From Paraburkholderia aspalathi (GTDB lineage Bacteria > Pseudomonadota > Gammaproteobacteria > Burkholderiales > Burkholderiaceae), in assembly GCF_900116445.1 (NCBI RefSeq), contig NZ_FPBH01000035.1, forward strand, positions 30,912 through 94,911: a stretch of DNA of 64,000 nucleotides, given 5' to 3'. How positions within the stretch are numbered: position 1 is the stretch's first letter; each line of letters starts with the position of its first letter. Below, piece after piece: positions 15,898 through 24,847 of the stretch. The position numbers and the translations under genes are program-made. The notes under the pieces are model-generated. The model worked only from the letters and a program-made list of their open reading frames with translations. It had not been told where the DNA came from and searched no databases.

Positions 15898-16249
15898 AGG
15901 ATTTATATGGTATGAAGAAAGACGTTGTAAACAATTGGAAGAAATTACAAAACACTGACAGGCCGTGTCTGTGCGGCGCTCGCACGGCGTTTTGGGCATT
16001 CGGGGAATTGCATTCACGCGGCGCGAAAGCGCCGAACGCGGATAGGCGAAACGGATTCAGACGGGGTTTAAAGCGGGACTTTCGATCCGGGACCTTGGGC
16101 GCGCAATGGCGCGCTCGAAGACGGGTGGGAAGCGCTTAAGTCCGGGTCGGCGCTCAACTCTCGCGCGCGATTCAGCAGCCCGCAAAAAGCCGCATGGAAG
16201 ACCGGCCGCGAAGCCTTCCGGCTCACGCCCGGGAACACGACAAGCGATA
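15898..16249. other. Intergenic region, no gene recognised
   Basis: An 81-codon rightward frame at 15894-16139 begins plausibly (MKDLYGMKKDVVNNWKKL) but has no ribosome-binding site and continues into Arg/Gly-rich residues typical of noncoding GC-rich DNA. Nothing else is supported. Confidence 0.35.
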
Positions 16250-17290
16250 TCAGGCCGCCATATCGCGTCTCGCCAAGCCGGCCCATGTTGCGGTCGATTC
16301 GCGCACGATCAGGCGCGGCGACACGACCCGCCGGCGACCCAGCGCTCGCGGACTGCCCGACGAGGTACCGGCAATGCGTTCGATCAGCGTCTGCGCGGCC
16401 ATATCACCGAGCGCGCGGACTGACTGCCCGACCGTCGAGAGCGCCGGATAGGTGAATCGTCCCAGTTCGATGTCGTCGAAACCGATGATCGAGCAATCGC
16501 GCGGCACGCTGATATTGCGCTCCGCCGCGGCGCGCAACGCGCCGATGCCCATCATGTCGTTGCCGGCAAAAATCGCCGACGGCTTCACGGTGTCGAACAG
16601 TTGTCCCGCCGCGCGATGACCGCCCATTCCCGAAAAATCGCTTTCGACAATGGCCCCGGCCGGAATCTCGATACCGCGTTCGGTCATGGCGCGGATGAAA
16701 CCGTGTACCCGCATGGCGCTCACGGCCGTCTTGACAGGCCCGGTGATGCAGCCGATCCGCACGTGTCCCAGTTCGAGCAGATGACGCGTCGCAAGATAGC
16801 CGCCCTTCTCGTGGTCGATCTGCACCAGGTCCGCGTTCACGCCCTCGATATTGCGGTCCACGACGACCAGCGGCTCGCGGGCGTCGGCAAGCGCCTGCGC
16901 CAGCACCGCGTCGTCGCCCGCGGAGGCGACGATCAGTCCGTCGATACGCTTTTCCTGCAGAACACGCAGATAGTTACGCTGCTTGGCCGGATCGTCGTCG
17001 GAATTGCAGAAGAACAGGCAGTAACCGTTGCGCGAGCAACCATCCTCGATACCACGCGCCATCTCCGCGAAATACGGGTTCGTACTGTTCGGCACCACCA
17101 GACCGATCGTCGCCGTCGCCCGCGCCTTGAGCGAGCGAGCCACCGCCGACGGTACATAGTGAAGCTGACGGATCGCGTGTTCGACCTTCGCGCGCACGTC
17201 GGCCGACACCGGCCGTGAGTTGTTTACCACGTGCGATACCGTCGTGAACGACACGCCTGCCACGGCCGCTACATCCTTGATCGTCGCCAT
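16250..17290 (-). CDS. LacI family transcriptional regulator (RbsR/PurR type)
   Basis: A 346-residue repressor. Residues 1-60 hold the LacI helix-turn-helix and hinge helix (ATIKDVAAVAGVSFTTVSHV, then YVPSAVARSLK); the rest is a periplasmic-binding-protein-like effector domain (TIGLVVPNSTNPYFAEMARG, IFAGNDMMGIGAL, IIGFDDIELGRFTYPALSTV). The start ATG at 17290 is the family start; an in-frame ATG at 17374 adds 28 non-homologous residues. The nearby binding-protein gene (17634-18596) has a perfect LacI-type operator at 18648-18661, so this protein very likely represses it, with ribose or a related sugar as candidate inducer. It is transcribed in the same direction, 343 bases downstream. Confidence 0.9.
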   Translation of the reverse strand: MATIKDVAAVAGVSFTTVSHVVNNSRPVSADVRAKVEHAIRQLHYVPSAVARSLKARATATIGLVVPNSTNPYFAEMARGIEDGCSRNGYCLFFCNSDDDPAKQRNYLRVLQEKRIDGLIVASAGDDAVLAQALADAREPLVVVDRNIEGVNADLVQIDHEKGGYLATRHLLELGHVRIGCITGPVKTAVSAMRVHGFIRAMTERGIEIPAGAIVESDFSGMGGHRAAGQLFDTVKPSAIFAGNDMMGIGALRAAAERNISVPRDCSIIGFDDIELGRFTYPALSTVGQSVRALGDMAAQTLIERIAGTSSGSPRALGRRRVVSPRLIVRESTATWAGLARRDMAA

Positions 17291-17563
17291 AACCTGTTGC
17301 TCTCCTGCCTGTTGTTCCCGCCGGCCACGCCATCTGGCGACCCACCGGACGTCTTCCTCGAAGACAGACCACACCCATGAATACTTGCTTTAATCGCACT
17401 GATCCGACAAGCCGCGTGCCGGTGGCCTTGTCGCTTACCTCTGGAATTAACGGCGGCTCAGGAGGTTTCTTGAGCGTTTATTGAATTGACGCGGGTTCGC
17501 GCGCCTTTTGTCATGCATTCAGCATGCAGCGGCGTAAGCGCGAACCCGCGTGCCTCGGCGTGT

Positions 17564-17611
17564 TGTGGTGCTTCCTGTGGTGCTTCTTGTGGTGCTTCTT
17601 GCGGTGCGTAT
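17564..17611. repeat. Four imperfect tandem copies of a 12-bp unit
   Basis: Units of the form TGTGGTGCTTCT start at 17564, 17576, 17588 and 17600, the second and third identical and the last degenerate. They lie in the 343-base gap between the binding-protein stop and the lacI-type gene, where no gene is apparent. Confidence 0.7.
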
Positions 17612-17633
17612 TTCGGCACCTACTGCCCGACGC

Positions 17634-18596
17634 TTACTTGGTCACGAGGTCGCACGGCGTTTCCACCACGCCGGACAGCTGCGACTGCTTCTTGTGCTCG
17701 CTGATCGCCTTCAGCGCGGTGTCGATACCGAACACGGCCTGCTTGGCGGCGTACTGGTCGGCGGTGGCGAGCACGCGACCGTCCTTGAGCATCGGCTTGA
17801 TCGCGTTGATGTTGTCGTAGCCGACCACCAGCACCTTGCCCTGCTTGCCGGCCGCGCGCACGGCCGAGACCGCGCCGATCGCCATATTGTCGTTGCCGGC
17901 GAGGAGCGCCTTCAGGTTCGGATACTCATTGAGCATCGCCGACGCCACCGCGTTGCCCTTGTCGATTTCCCATTCGCCCGACTGCACCGACACGACCTTT
18001 GCACCGACGGTCTGCATGGCGTCCTTGAAGCCCGCGGTGCGTTGCTGCGCGTTGGTGGTGGTCGACACGCCTTCGATAATGCCGACTTCATCGCCCGCCT
18101 TCAGCTTTTTGGCCAGATAGTCGCCGACCTTCTGCGCGCCCTTGCGGTTATCCGGACCGACGAACGGCACGTTCAGGTCTTTCGACTTGAGCACGTCCGG
18201 GTCGAGCCGGTTGTCGATATTCACGACGATGATGCCCGCGTCGATGGCCTTCTTGACGACCGGCACCAGCGCCTTCGAATCAGCCGGTGCCAGCACGATC
18301 GCATCGACCTTCGAGACGATCATCTGTTCGACGATGCGGATCTGGTTCGCCGTGTCGGTTTCGTCCTTGATGCCGTTGGTGATCAGGTCGAACTGCGAGG
18401 CATTGTGTTTCTGATAGTCCTTCGCGCCGGTTTCCATGGTCAGGAAGAACTCGTTGGCGAGCGACTTCATCACCAGCGCGACCTTCGGCTTATGAGCGGG
18501 CGCGGATTGCGCGTAAGCAGAGGAAAACGGAAAAGCGGCGGTAGCGGTGACGAGAACAGCGGCCGCCAGCATGCGGCGGCGAATGCGATGGCTCAT
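17634..18596 (-). CDS. Ribose-type ABC transporter periplasmic binding protein
   Basis: A 320-residue sugar-binding protein of the RbsB (Peripla_BP_4) class. A signal peptide of about 29 residues ends AYA. The mature part shows KVALVMKSLANEFF, IVEQMIVSKVDAIVLAPAD, DNRLDPDVLKSK, FVGPDNRKGAQKVG and LLAGNDNMAIGAVSA, the typical sugar-contact and hinge blocks. It would deliver a monosaccharide in the periplasm to an ABC permease, but no permease or ATPase gene is adjacent, so its membrane partners must lie elsewhere. Expression is probably controlled by the LacI-type protein downstream through the operator at 18648-18661. Confidence 0.92.
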   Translation of the reverse strand: MSHRIRRRMLAAAVLVTATAAFPFSSAYAQSAPAHKPKVALVMKSLANEFFLTMETGAKDYQKHNASQFDLITNGIKDETDTANQIRIVEQMIVSKVDAIVLAPADSKALVPVVKKAIDAGIIVVNIDNRLDPDVLKSKDLNVPFVGPDNRKGAQKVGDYLAKKLKAGDEVGIIEGVSTTTNAQQRTAGFKDAMQTVGAKVVSVQSGEWEIDKGNAVASAMLNEYPNLKALLAGNDNMAIGAVSAVRAAGKQGKVLVVGYDNINAIKPMLKDGRVLATADQYAAKQAVFGIDTALKAISEHKKQSQLSGVVETPCDLVTK

Positions 18597-18647
18597 GCCA
18601 ATCTCCAGGGTTTGTTGGGCTCGCGGCGAGCCGTATTTTTAGTAGTG

Positions 18648-18661
18648 CGCAAACGTTTGCG
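18648..18661. promoter_or_regulatory. Perfect LacI-family operator
   Basis: CGCAAACGTTTGCG is a perfect 14-base palindrome with the central CG step and matches the PurR/RbsR-type consensus. It lies 52 bases before the binding-protein start and directly downstream of the -10 element, so bound repressor would block initiation. Confidence 0.85.
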
Positions 18662-18667
18662 AGGCCT

Positions 18668-18697
18668 ATTCTCAGCGTGCCATTTCCGCAGTGTCAA
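18668..18697 (-). promoter_or_regulatory. Sigma-70 promoter of the sugar-binding protein gene
   Basis: On the minus strand a perfect TTGACA (18697-18692) is followed after 18 bases by GAGAAT (18673-18668). The LacI operator starts 6 bases further downstream, overlapping the expected start point. Confidence 0.6.
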
Positions 18698-18944
18698 CGA
18701 TTCGCAGTGTTGCGGTGCGTCGGCTCGCAGAAAATGCGTCGATGCGATGCGCTCGATGGCGTCGGCGCGGTGCGGCGAACAGGCGCACCGACAGGCTGTG
18801 TTCTGGCAACGGTTCCTCGCTCAGTCTGTGCGTGGCGGATTTACCGCCAGCTGCAAGCTTAGCGGCCGGCGGGCCGCCTATGCTGGACTTTTATTGCGCA
18901 CGGTGCAAGCGGAGAACCACGCGGGGCGATGGACTAGCGACGCG
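18698..18944. other. Intergenic region between corA and the sugar-binding gene
   Basis: About 250 bases between the corA stop and the sugar-binding promoter. Short overlapping frames here have Arg/Ala-rich translations. No gene is supported and no clear terminator was found. Confidence 0.35.
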
Positions 18945-19922
18945 TCAGAGCCAGCCGGACTTGCGAAAGCGCCAGTAAAGGATCAGATCCACGATCACCA
19001 TCACGGCAAGACAGATTGGATAGCCGAACTTGTAATGCAACTCCGGGATGGTCTCGAAGTTCATCCCGTAGATACCGGCGATCATGGTCGGCACGGCGAA
19101 CAATGCCGCAAACGAGCCGAGCCGCTTGGTCACCTCGTTTTCGACCAGCGAGATCATCCCCAGATTGACCTGCACCGCGGTCACAACCAGTTCGCGCCGG
19201 CCATCGATGATCCTGACGATCCGATCGAGATGGTCGTAGACGTCACGGAAATAGGCTTGCATGCCGCCGCAGACGCTCGGAATCCGGCCGCCCGTCAATT
19301 TGCCGACCGCCTCCTGAAGCGGCGCGATGTGATGCTGCAGGATCACGAGCCGGCGTTTCAGCGAATACAGATCCTCAATGATTGCCCGTGATGCCACCGA
19401 ATTGTTGCGCTCGAAAATGCGGTCCTCGAGTGCTTCGATCTCGTTGTTCATCGTCTCGAGGATCGGAAAATAACGATCGACGATGTCGTCCATTAGCGCA
19501 TACAGCACGAATGCCGAGCCCTCCTTGAGCAATTCCGGCTCGCGCTCGCAACGGGCGCGAACATTCTGGAACCCGGTGCGCGTACCGCGGCGCACCGACA
19601 GCACATAGTTGTGTCCCACGAATACGTCGACCTCGCCGATCAGCAGTTCACCCGCTTCGTCCATTTCCACCGTATGTATGACGGCGAATAGCGACTCGCC
19701 GTACTCCTCGATTTTCGGACGCTGATGGCCGTTTTGCGCATCTTCGATCGCAAGTTCGTGCAGACCGAACTCGTGCTGCATCACAGCCAGTTCTTCCGGC
19801 TCCGGGTCTTTCAGCGCAACCCAGACGAAGCACTCGGGCCGCGCCACATAGTCGCTGATGCTATCGATATCGATATCGGCCAGCTTCCGGCCGTCCTGAT
19901 AGGCGGCGCAATTGATTAGCAT
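18945..19922 (-). CDS. corA: CorA family magnesium/cobalt channel
   Basis: A 325-residue CorA-type pentameric Mg2+ channel of the inner membrane. Most of the chain is a soluble alpha/beta funnel with long helices (RFP-like DRYFPILETMNNEIEALEDR, SLKRRLVILQHHIAPL). Two transmembrane helices end the protein, and the signature GMN lies at about 286-288 in IYGMNFETIPE just after the first. The C-terminus is basic (YWRFRKSGWL). The length and signature leave little doubt of the family; ZntB-like zinc transport is a less likely alternative. It is transcribed alone, leftward. Confidence 0.92.
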   Translation of the reverse strand: MLINCAAYQDGRKLADIDIDSISDYVARPECFVWVALKDPEPEELAVMQHEFGLHELAIEDAQNGHQRPKIEEYGESLFAVIHTVEMDEAGELLIGEVDVFVGHNYVLSVRRGTRTGFQNVRARCEREPELLKEGSAFVLYALMDDIVDRYFPILETMNNEIEALEDRIFERNNSVASRAIIEDLYSLKRRLVILQHHIAPLQEAVGKLTGGRIPSVCGGMQAYFRDVYDHLDRIVRIIDGRRELVVTAVQVNLGMISLVENEVTKRLGSFAALFAVPTMIAGIYGMNFETIPELHYKFGYPICLAVMVIVDLILYWRFRKSGWL

Positions 19923-20167
19923 GTTGGATTACCTTGAAAACGGAACAGACCGGCCGGCTTCGCACTATGCGTAAGCCCGGTGGCGAATCTGAGTGAACGA
20001 ATACACGACAGCCGACATGTTAAGGGCTCTGCGTGACTGTCATGTATCCAATTGTTAAATGGTCAGACTGGAAACATCGTTAAAGCTTGTGTGCGGCAGC
20101 AGGTACGGTTCGACGCAGGTCGATACACCCCCGCCGCAATCCCGCAGGTGTCAGCCCCTGCCCTGCG

Positions 20168-20608
20168 TCATTGCGCAACCCGGCGCAAAGCGATGCCGTG
20201 ATCGCCGTCGAAGGTGACCGAGGCGCGGTTTGTATAGCGTGTATCCGCCGTGACCGTAAAGCGCATTTCCACGACCGGATCGAATTGCGTGGAGACGCCG
20301 ATGCGATGCACCCCCGGGCTCAGATAGAAAACCACATGTTCCCCGTTCATCAGATCGGTGACCTGCTCGCCGTCGATATACACCAGCGCATCGCGAAACC
20401 GGACGATAACGTCGCGGGAACGTTCGCGCCGCACGTCCACGGCGACCAGCCCGGTTCCGGGCTCCGTATAACCGGGCTGGACGATGCGCGCCTGCGGCAC
20501 CTCCTTGAACGGGACGGGCTCGGCAGGTGTCGAGGCGCAACCGGCGAGCGACGCGATAGCCAGCGCAAGCAGCGCGGCTTTGCAGTGGAAGTGCGGACGC
20601 ATCGGCAT
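20168..20608 (-). CDS. Putative lipoprotein
   Basis: 146 residues with a lipoprotein signal peptide: a basic, hydrophobic N-terminus and the lipobox LAGC with Cys at 24. The mature part contains VIVRFRDALVYIDGEQVTDLMNGEHVVFYLSPGVHRIGV, which resembles PEGA-like or YdgA-type domains that carry short extracellular beta strands (a value set, then a returned phrase about height of the projection is not recognisable). No named family is claimed. It is divergent from the cydX-kinase pair and probably anchored in the outer membrane. Confidence 0.7.
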   Translation of the reverse strand: MPMRPHFHCKAALLALAIASLAGCASTPAEPVPFKEVPQARIVQPGYTEPGTGLVAVDVRRERSRDVIVRFRDALVYIDGEQVTDLMNGEHVVFYLSPGVHRIGVSTQFDPVVEMRFTVTADTRYTNRASVTFDGDHGIALRRVAQ

Positions 20609-20883
20609 GCTGGGTCTCCCGTGTTGTTGGTGGTGTTGCTCTTGTTATAGGCGCATTGTGCGATCCTGGCCGAACGGCCAACTGTCTTTGCGCCCTCTTG
20701 CGCGCTGCTGCGTTCTTCTTCATGATCGCTGCAAAGTGCTGCGCTGTGGGTGCCGCGCGCTGCGGATTTACCCTCGGATCCGCCGCATGCTACCTTTATC
20801 TGCCCGCATGTTTGCTTCTCTGTACCGGCTATGCGCAATGCCTCACCGGCTGCCTCGCCGGACACACGATCAAGGAGACCGCG

Positions 20884-21033
20884 ATGTGGTACTTCACCTG
20901 GATTCTCGGCATCGGCGTGGCATTGGGCTTCGGCATCATCAATGTGATGTGGCTGGAGGCCAGCGGCAAATTCGCGCGTGACCCGCAGCACGCCGGCACC
21001 CCGGCCGCGGCACCCGAGGACACGTCTTCGTGA
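20884..21033 (+). CDS. cydX: Cytochrome bd oxidase small subunit CydX-like (orphan)
   Basis: 49 residues beginning MWYFTWILGIGVALGFGIIN and continuing VMWLEASGKF: the single transmembrane helix and the Trp-Leu-Glu end of the conserved block are the CydX/YbgT signature. CydX stabilises the haem centres of cytochrome bd quinol oxidase. GGAG lies 6 bases upstream of the ATG at 20884. No cydA or cydB is present on either side, which is unusual, because cydX normally follows cydAB. The tail of about 20 Pro/Ala-rich residues exceeds the E. coli length (37). Its stop overlaps the start of the next gene by 4 bases. Confidence 0.85.
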   Translation: MWYFTWILGIGVALGFGIINVMWLEASGKFARDPQHAGTPAAAPEDTSS

Positions 21034-21650
21034 CCCACCTGGTTTTCTTCTGCGGTCACGCCGGCACCGGCAAAACCACCCTGGCGAAGAAGCTGATCGG
21101 CCCGCTGATGCAGGCGAGCGCGACGCCCTTCTGCCTGCTCGACAAAGATACGCTGTTCGGCGGCTACAGCGCGGCCGCCATGGCCATGCTGACCGGCGAT
21201 CCGAACGACCGCGACAGCCCGCTTTTTCTGCAACACCTGCGCGATCCCGAGTATCGCGGCCTGCTCGATACCGCCCGCGACAATCTCGAACTCGGCATCA
21301 GCGCGTTGGTGGTCGGGCCGCTCTCGCGCGAAGTGCGCGAGCGGCGCCTCTTCGATCGCGCCTGGCTTGGTATCGGCGCGGACGTGACACTGCGGGTCAT
21401 CTGGGTCTATGTGTCCGAAGAAATGGCGCACCAGCGCATCCTCGCGCGCGGCAATCCGAACGATGCCTACAAACTCGCGCACTGGGACGAGTATCGGCAG
21501 CGCCGCTTCGTGCCGAGCGGCGATATTTGCGAAGACCTGTTGATGTTCGACAACACCGCCCCAACCCGCGCGGATTACGAAGCGTTGCTCGCACGCCTCG
21601 TGGGCGAGCCGCCTGCGCCGCCGGCGATGCTGCCGCCGCTGCCTGTGTAG
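21030..21650 (+). CDS. P-loop ATPase/kinase-like protein
   Basis: 206 residues with an N-terminal Walker A motif, GHAGTGKTT at 9-17, in the form seen in small AAA or zeta-toxin/gluconate-kinase-like P-loop kinases. A later RGNPNDAYKLAHWDEY segment resembles a lid region. The start is GTG at 21030, overlapping the cydX stop, so translation is coupled. The substrate is unknown. A strong terminator follows at 21704-21732, making cydX and this gene a two-gene unit. Confidence 0.8.
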   Translation: MTHLVFFCGHAGTGKTTLAKKLIGPLMQASATPFCLLDKDTLFGGYSAAAMAMLTGDPNDRDSPLFLQHLRDPEYRGLLDTARDNLELGISALVVGPLSREVRERRLFDRAWLGIGADVTLRVIWVYVSEEMAHQRILARGNPNDAYKLAHWDEYRQRRFVPSGDICEDLLMFDNTAPTRADYEALLARLVGEPPAPPAMLPPLPV

Positions 21651-21703
21651 CAGCCCATGTCACAGCCAGTGCAACTGCGTGCATAGCACCGGCGTTTCAA
21701 ACG

Positions 21704-21732
21704 AAAAACGCCCCGCATAACGGGGCGTTTTT
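21704..21732 (+). terminator. Intrinsic terminator of the cydX-kinase unit
   Basis: AAAAACGCCCC (21704-21714) pairs with GGGGCGTTTTT (21722-21732) around a 7-base loop. The T-run makes a classic rho-independent terminator; the A-run on the other side would also serve the leftward gene at 21843. Confidence 0.92.
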
Positions 21733-21842
21733 CAAGCGGCCTTCTACGAGACCTGCTTCGTTGCTCGCGGCAATCACTACCGCGTCGTCGCACGGCCCTC
21801 GGTATTGAGCCTCTTTTGCAACCTCAGTGCGACAGCCGCGGC

Positions 21843-22940
21843 TTACACCGTTGCCATCGCATCCAGCGACTGCCCTTCGTACAACTGGCCAAAGCGGTTC
21901 GCGAGGAAGTCGCGCAGCGACACCTGTTCCTGACGCACGAAACCGCTTTGCGGCAGCTTCTGCTCACGGAACAGATCGAGCACCGCGCACATCGCGCCGG
22001 CCGTGGTGATCTGAATGGCACTCATCGGCACGCCGCACACGGTCTTCGCGAAGATCTTGCGGGTGAAGACTTCCTGCACCAGTTGACCGTCACGCATACC
22101 GCTCACAGTGATGAACACCAGCACGACGTCTTGCGCGGTCGCGGGCACCGAGCGGCGCATGATGGTCTTGAGCGTATCGCGGTCGCTCGAAAGACGCAGG
22201 TCTTCCAGCAGGAACTGCATCAGGTTGCGGTGGCCCGGATAACGCACCGACTTGTAGTCCAGCGATTCGACGCGGCCCGCCAGCGTTTCGCATAGCGTAC
22301 CCAGCCCGCCGGACGTATTGAAGGCTTCGTATTCGGTACCGTCGAGAGAGAAGTGCTCGAGGCCTTCCAGCGGCTGCACCCACTGCGTCCGGCTGTCGCG
22401 AATCGCTTCGCACGGCTGGCAGTACTCGTTGATCAGACCGTCGACGCTCCACGTCAGGTTGTACTTCAGCGCGTTGGTTGGGAACTCCGGCAGCGCGCCG
22501 ACGCGCATTTTCACGTCGCGGATTTCGGTGAAACGGTTCGCCAGTTCATGCGCGGCGATGCCGATGAAACCCGGTGCGAGACCGCATTGCGGCATGAAGG
22601 CGTGATCGGCGTCGTCGGCGATTGCACGAATCGCGCTGGTGGCGCGCACGTCTTCGGTCAGATCGAAGTAATGGACGCCCGCGCCCTTGGCGGCCGAGGC
22701 CACGTTCACCGCCAGGTAATACGGCAGTGCGTTGATGAGCGCGTCAAAGCCCTGAATGGCGGCGCGCAGTGCGGCGGCATCGGCGGAATCGACACGGCGG
22801 GTCGGGATACCCTGGGCGGCGAGCTTATCGAGCGCATGCTGATCGCGGTCGAATGCGACGACGTCGTAATCGCCCGTTTCGCGCAACATATGGGCGATGG
22901 TGTGACCGATCAAACCTGCGCCAACGATGGCTACTTTCAT
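21843..22940 (-). CDS. Saccharopine dehydrogenase family protein
   Basis: A 365-residue NAD(P)-dependent oxidoreductase. The Rossmann start MKVAIVGAGLIGHTIA has GxGxxG at 7-12, and DALINALPYYLAVNVASAAK, GVHYFDLTED and MPQCGLAPGFIGIAAHELAN are typical of the saccharopine/lysine-6-dehydrogenase-like group. AAGGAG precedes the ATG at 22940; the longer frame upstream is not homologous. Enzymes of this group act on lysine-derived amino acids, but the substrate cannot be fixed from sequence. An Lrp/AsnC regulator lies just upstream on the same strand, which fits an amino acid catabolism role. Confidence 0.85.
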   Translation of the reverse strand: MKVAIVGAGLIGHTIAHMLRETGDYDVVAFDRDQHALDKLAAQGIPTRRVDSADAAALRAAIQGFDALINALPYYLAVNVASAAKGAGVHYFDLTEDVRATSAIRAIADDADHAFMPQCGLAPGFIGIAAHELANRFTEIRDVKMRVGALPEFPTNALKYNLTWSVDGLINEYCQPCEAIRDSRTQWVQPLEGLEHFSLDGTEYEAFNTSGGLGTLCETLAGRVESLDYKSVRYPGHRNLMQFLLEDLRLSSDRDTLKTIMRRSVPATAQDVVLVFITVSGMRDGQLVQEVFTRKIFAKTVCGVPMSAIQITTAGAMCAVLDLFREQKLPQSGFVRQEQVSLRDFLANRFGQLYEGQSLDAMATV

Positions 22941-23104
22941 GTCGCTTCTCCTTGTTCTGTGTATGCTGTCTCCAGCTTGGGAAGTGCGCTGCGCTAAGGC
23001 GCTGCGCCCGGCGGGCTGAACCCTTGAGACACAGTTTAGGGAGAAGCAAAAACAGTTCATACGCGCAAAGTGCTGCGCTATGACCATGAACTTCGACGTT
23101 ATGA

Positions 23105-23127
23105 CGACATGATCGGTCGATATGTCG
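23105..23127. promoter_or_regulatory. Candidate operator upstream of the saccharopine dehydrogenase-like gene
   Basis: CGACAT and ATGTCG form inverted 6-base arms around 11 bases, in the 225-base gap between the Lrp-type gene and the dehydrogenase start. A binding site for that regulator is plausible; the match to Lrp consensus is weak. Confidence 0.3.
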
Positions 23128-23165
23128 AAAACATGTCAAAACGGCGTAAAAATCTGGCCGTAGGA

Positions 23166-23624
23166 TCACACCATGCCGCGGTCGATCTTGCGTGCAAGAA
23201 TGATCGACGTGGTGGTTCGCTCCACCCCTTCCAGGCCGCCGATCTCGTCGAGCAGATCGTTGAGGCGGTCGGGCGAATCGGCGCGCAGCCACGCGACGTA
23301 GTCGAACTCGCCGCTCACCGCGCATAGCAGTTGTACCTCGGGCATCTTGCCGAGACGTTTCTGCACGGCCGGCCCGTACTTCGGCGCGATGATGATGCCG
23401 ACGTACGCCTGGATGCTCGAGTCGAGTACGTCCTGGCCGAGCCGCACGCTATAGCCGCCAATCACGTTGCTGCGCTCGAGCCTGGCGATCCGGGCGATCA
23501 CAGTGGTACGCGCCACATCCAGTTGACGCGCGAGGTTGGCGACGCTCTCACGGGCGTTGGCTTGCAGCAGCGCAACGAGGTTGCGGTCGAGATCGTCGAG
23601 TTGGTCGAGGCGCGGAGGTCTCAT
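23166..23624 (-). CDS. Lrp/AsnC family transcriptional regulator
   Basis: 152 residues: an N-terminal helix-turn-helix (LDDLDRNLVALLQANARESV, then DVARTTVIARIARLE) followed by the RAM effector domain (IQAYVGIIIA, LLCAVSGEFDYVAWLRADS, GGLEGVERTTTSIILARKID). Members bind DNA as dimers to hexadecamers and sense amino acids. The gene directly upstream of the saccharopine dehydrogenase-like enzyme on the same strand suggests it controls that gene in response to lysine or a related amino acid. Confidence 0.92.
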   Translation of the reverse strand: MRPPRLDQLDDLDRNLVALLQANARESVANLARQLDVARTTVIARIARLERSNVIGGYSVRLGQDVLDSSIQAYVGIIIAPKYGPAVQKRLGKMPEVQLLCAVSGEFDYVAWLRADSPDRLNDLLDEIGGLEGVERTTTSIILARKIDRGMV

Positions 23625-23775
23625 CGGGGGCGAAGGAAGTTGGTCGGTTGTGAAGGATTATCGCGCGTCCTGGGCATCGGGCGGCAGGCAGAGGAACCCC
23701 GAGCCATGCGTGACGCAATGATGAACGGCTAACAACGAGCGCGAAACGGGAAACGAAGCCTGGCAAGCGGCACGA

Positions 23776-24660
23776 TCACGCCCCGAACCGCTCGATCACG
23801 AAATCGATGAAGCTGGTGAGCTTGGGCGTGGCGCGGCGGTCGCGTGAGTAAAGCAGATGGACGGGCGCGCCCTCCGGCAGATAGTCCTCCAGCACCGACA
23901 CCAGTTCGCCACTGGCGATCTCCCTCGCAAGCAGCGCCTCCGGCTGCAACACCAGCCCGAAGCCACGCAATGCCGCAACCTTCAGCGCCTGGCCGTTGTT
24001 CGCCCGGAACCGTCCGGCGCGCAGCTGGTTTTCGTCCGCGTCCTCGCCGCCTAGCCGCCACAAGCCCTCACGGCCCCAATGCAGAAAGCCGAGGCATTCG
24101 TGCTGCACGAGATCGGCCGGCGTACGCGGTGTGCCGGCCCGCGCCAGATACGCCGGCGACGCGCACGCGCGCATCCGGTAAGGCTTCAACGGCCGCGCGA
24201 CGAAACTGGAATCCGGCAAGCGGCCGATGCGCACCGACGCATCGAAGCCCTCTTCCACTAGGTCAATCACACGATTCGACAGATCCAGTTCGAGGCTCAC
24301 GTCCGGCCACGCACTCAGGTAGTCGGTCATCGCCGGGGCAAAGACCTCGACGCCGTAGGTCAGCGGCACCGTCACTTTCAGCACCCCGCGCGGCGCGGCC
24401 GCCATGGCCTCGGCGAGCGACTCCGCCGCCTTGACGTCGGCCAGAATGCGCCGGCACTGGTCGTAGTATTGACGGCCGATTTCGGTCAGGCTCTGACGGC
24501 GCGTGGTACGCGTCAGAAGCCGCGTCGCGAGCCGCGTTTCAAGCGAGCGGATGTGCTTGCCCACCATCGCCGACGAAATGTCAAAACGCTCGGCGGCCGC
24601 CGTGAGACTGCCCGCCTCGACCACCGCAACGAAGATTTCCATGCTGACGAATTTGTCCAC
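23776..24660 (-). CDS. LysR family transcriptional regulator
   Basis: 294 residues starting MDKFVSMEIFVAVVEAGSLT, the standard LysR winged-helix entry, with AAERFDISSAMVGKHIRSLE as the recognition region and LLTRTTRRQSLTEIGRQYYD after it. The effector domain shows LKVTVPLTYGVEVFAPAMTD and SVRIGRLPDSSFVARPL, the pattern of the large LTTR subgroup near DmlR/AaeR. The neighbour across its start, divergent, is the Spy-like gene at 24848, a possible target. The inducer is not evident. Confidence 0.92.
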   Translation of the reverse strand: MDKFVSMEIFVAVVEAGSLTAAAERFDISSAMVGKHIRSLETRLATRLLTRTTRRQSLTEIGRQYYDQCRRILADVKAAESLAEAMAAAPRGVLKVTVPLTYGVEVFAPAMTDYLSAWPDVSLELDLSNRVIDLVEEGFDASVRIGRLPDSSFVARPLKPYRMRACASPAYLARAGTPRTPADLVQHECLGFLHWGREGLWRLGGEDADENQLRAGRFRANNGQALKVAALRGFGLVLQPEALLAREIASGELVSVLEDYLPEGAPVHLLYSRDRRATPKLTSFIDFVIERFGA

Positions 24661-24847
24661 CCGCTATTTCCTGTTCGTTTCGGTTGTAAGCGTTTGTCGC
24701 ACTGCAGCCGCATTGTAGGGATATCGTGATACTAATAGCGGCGACGGCGAAGTGGGCAGCCGGTCGCCTTGCGTCGCTATGCGAACGCGCGTTGGGCCGC
24801 TCGCCATGCTCGCCTTGTCATAATTCGAACAGACATCAGGAGTTTCG

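Noticed and set aside
17550..19391. A 613-codon rightward frame across the sugar-binding gene and corA
   Set aside because: It spans two clear genes on the other strand and reads as noise.
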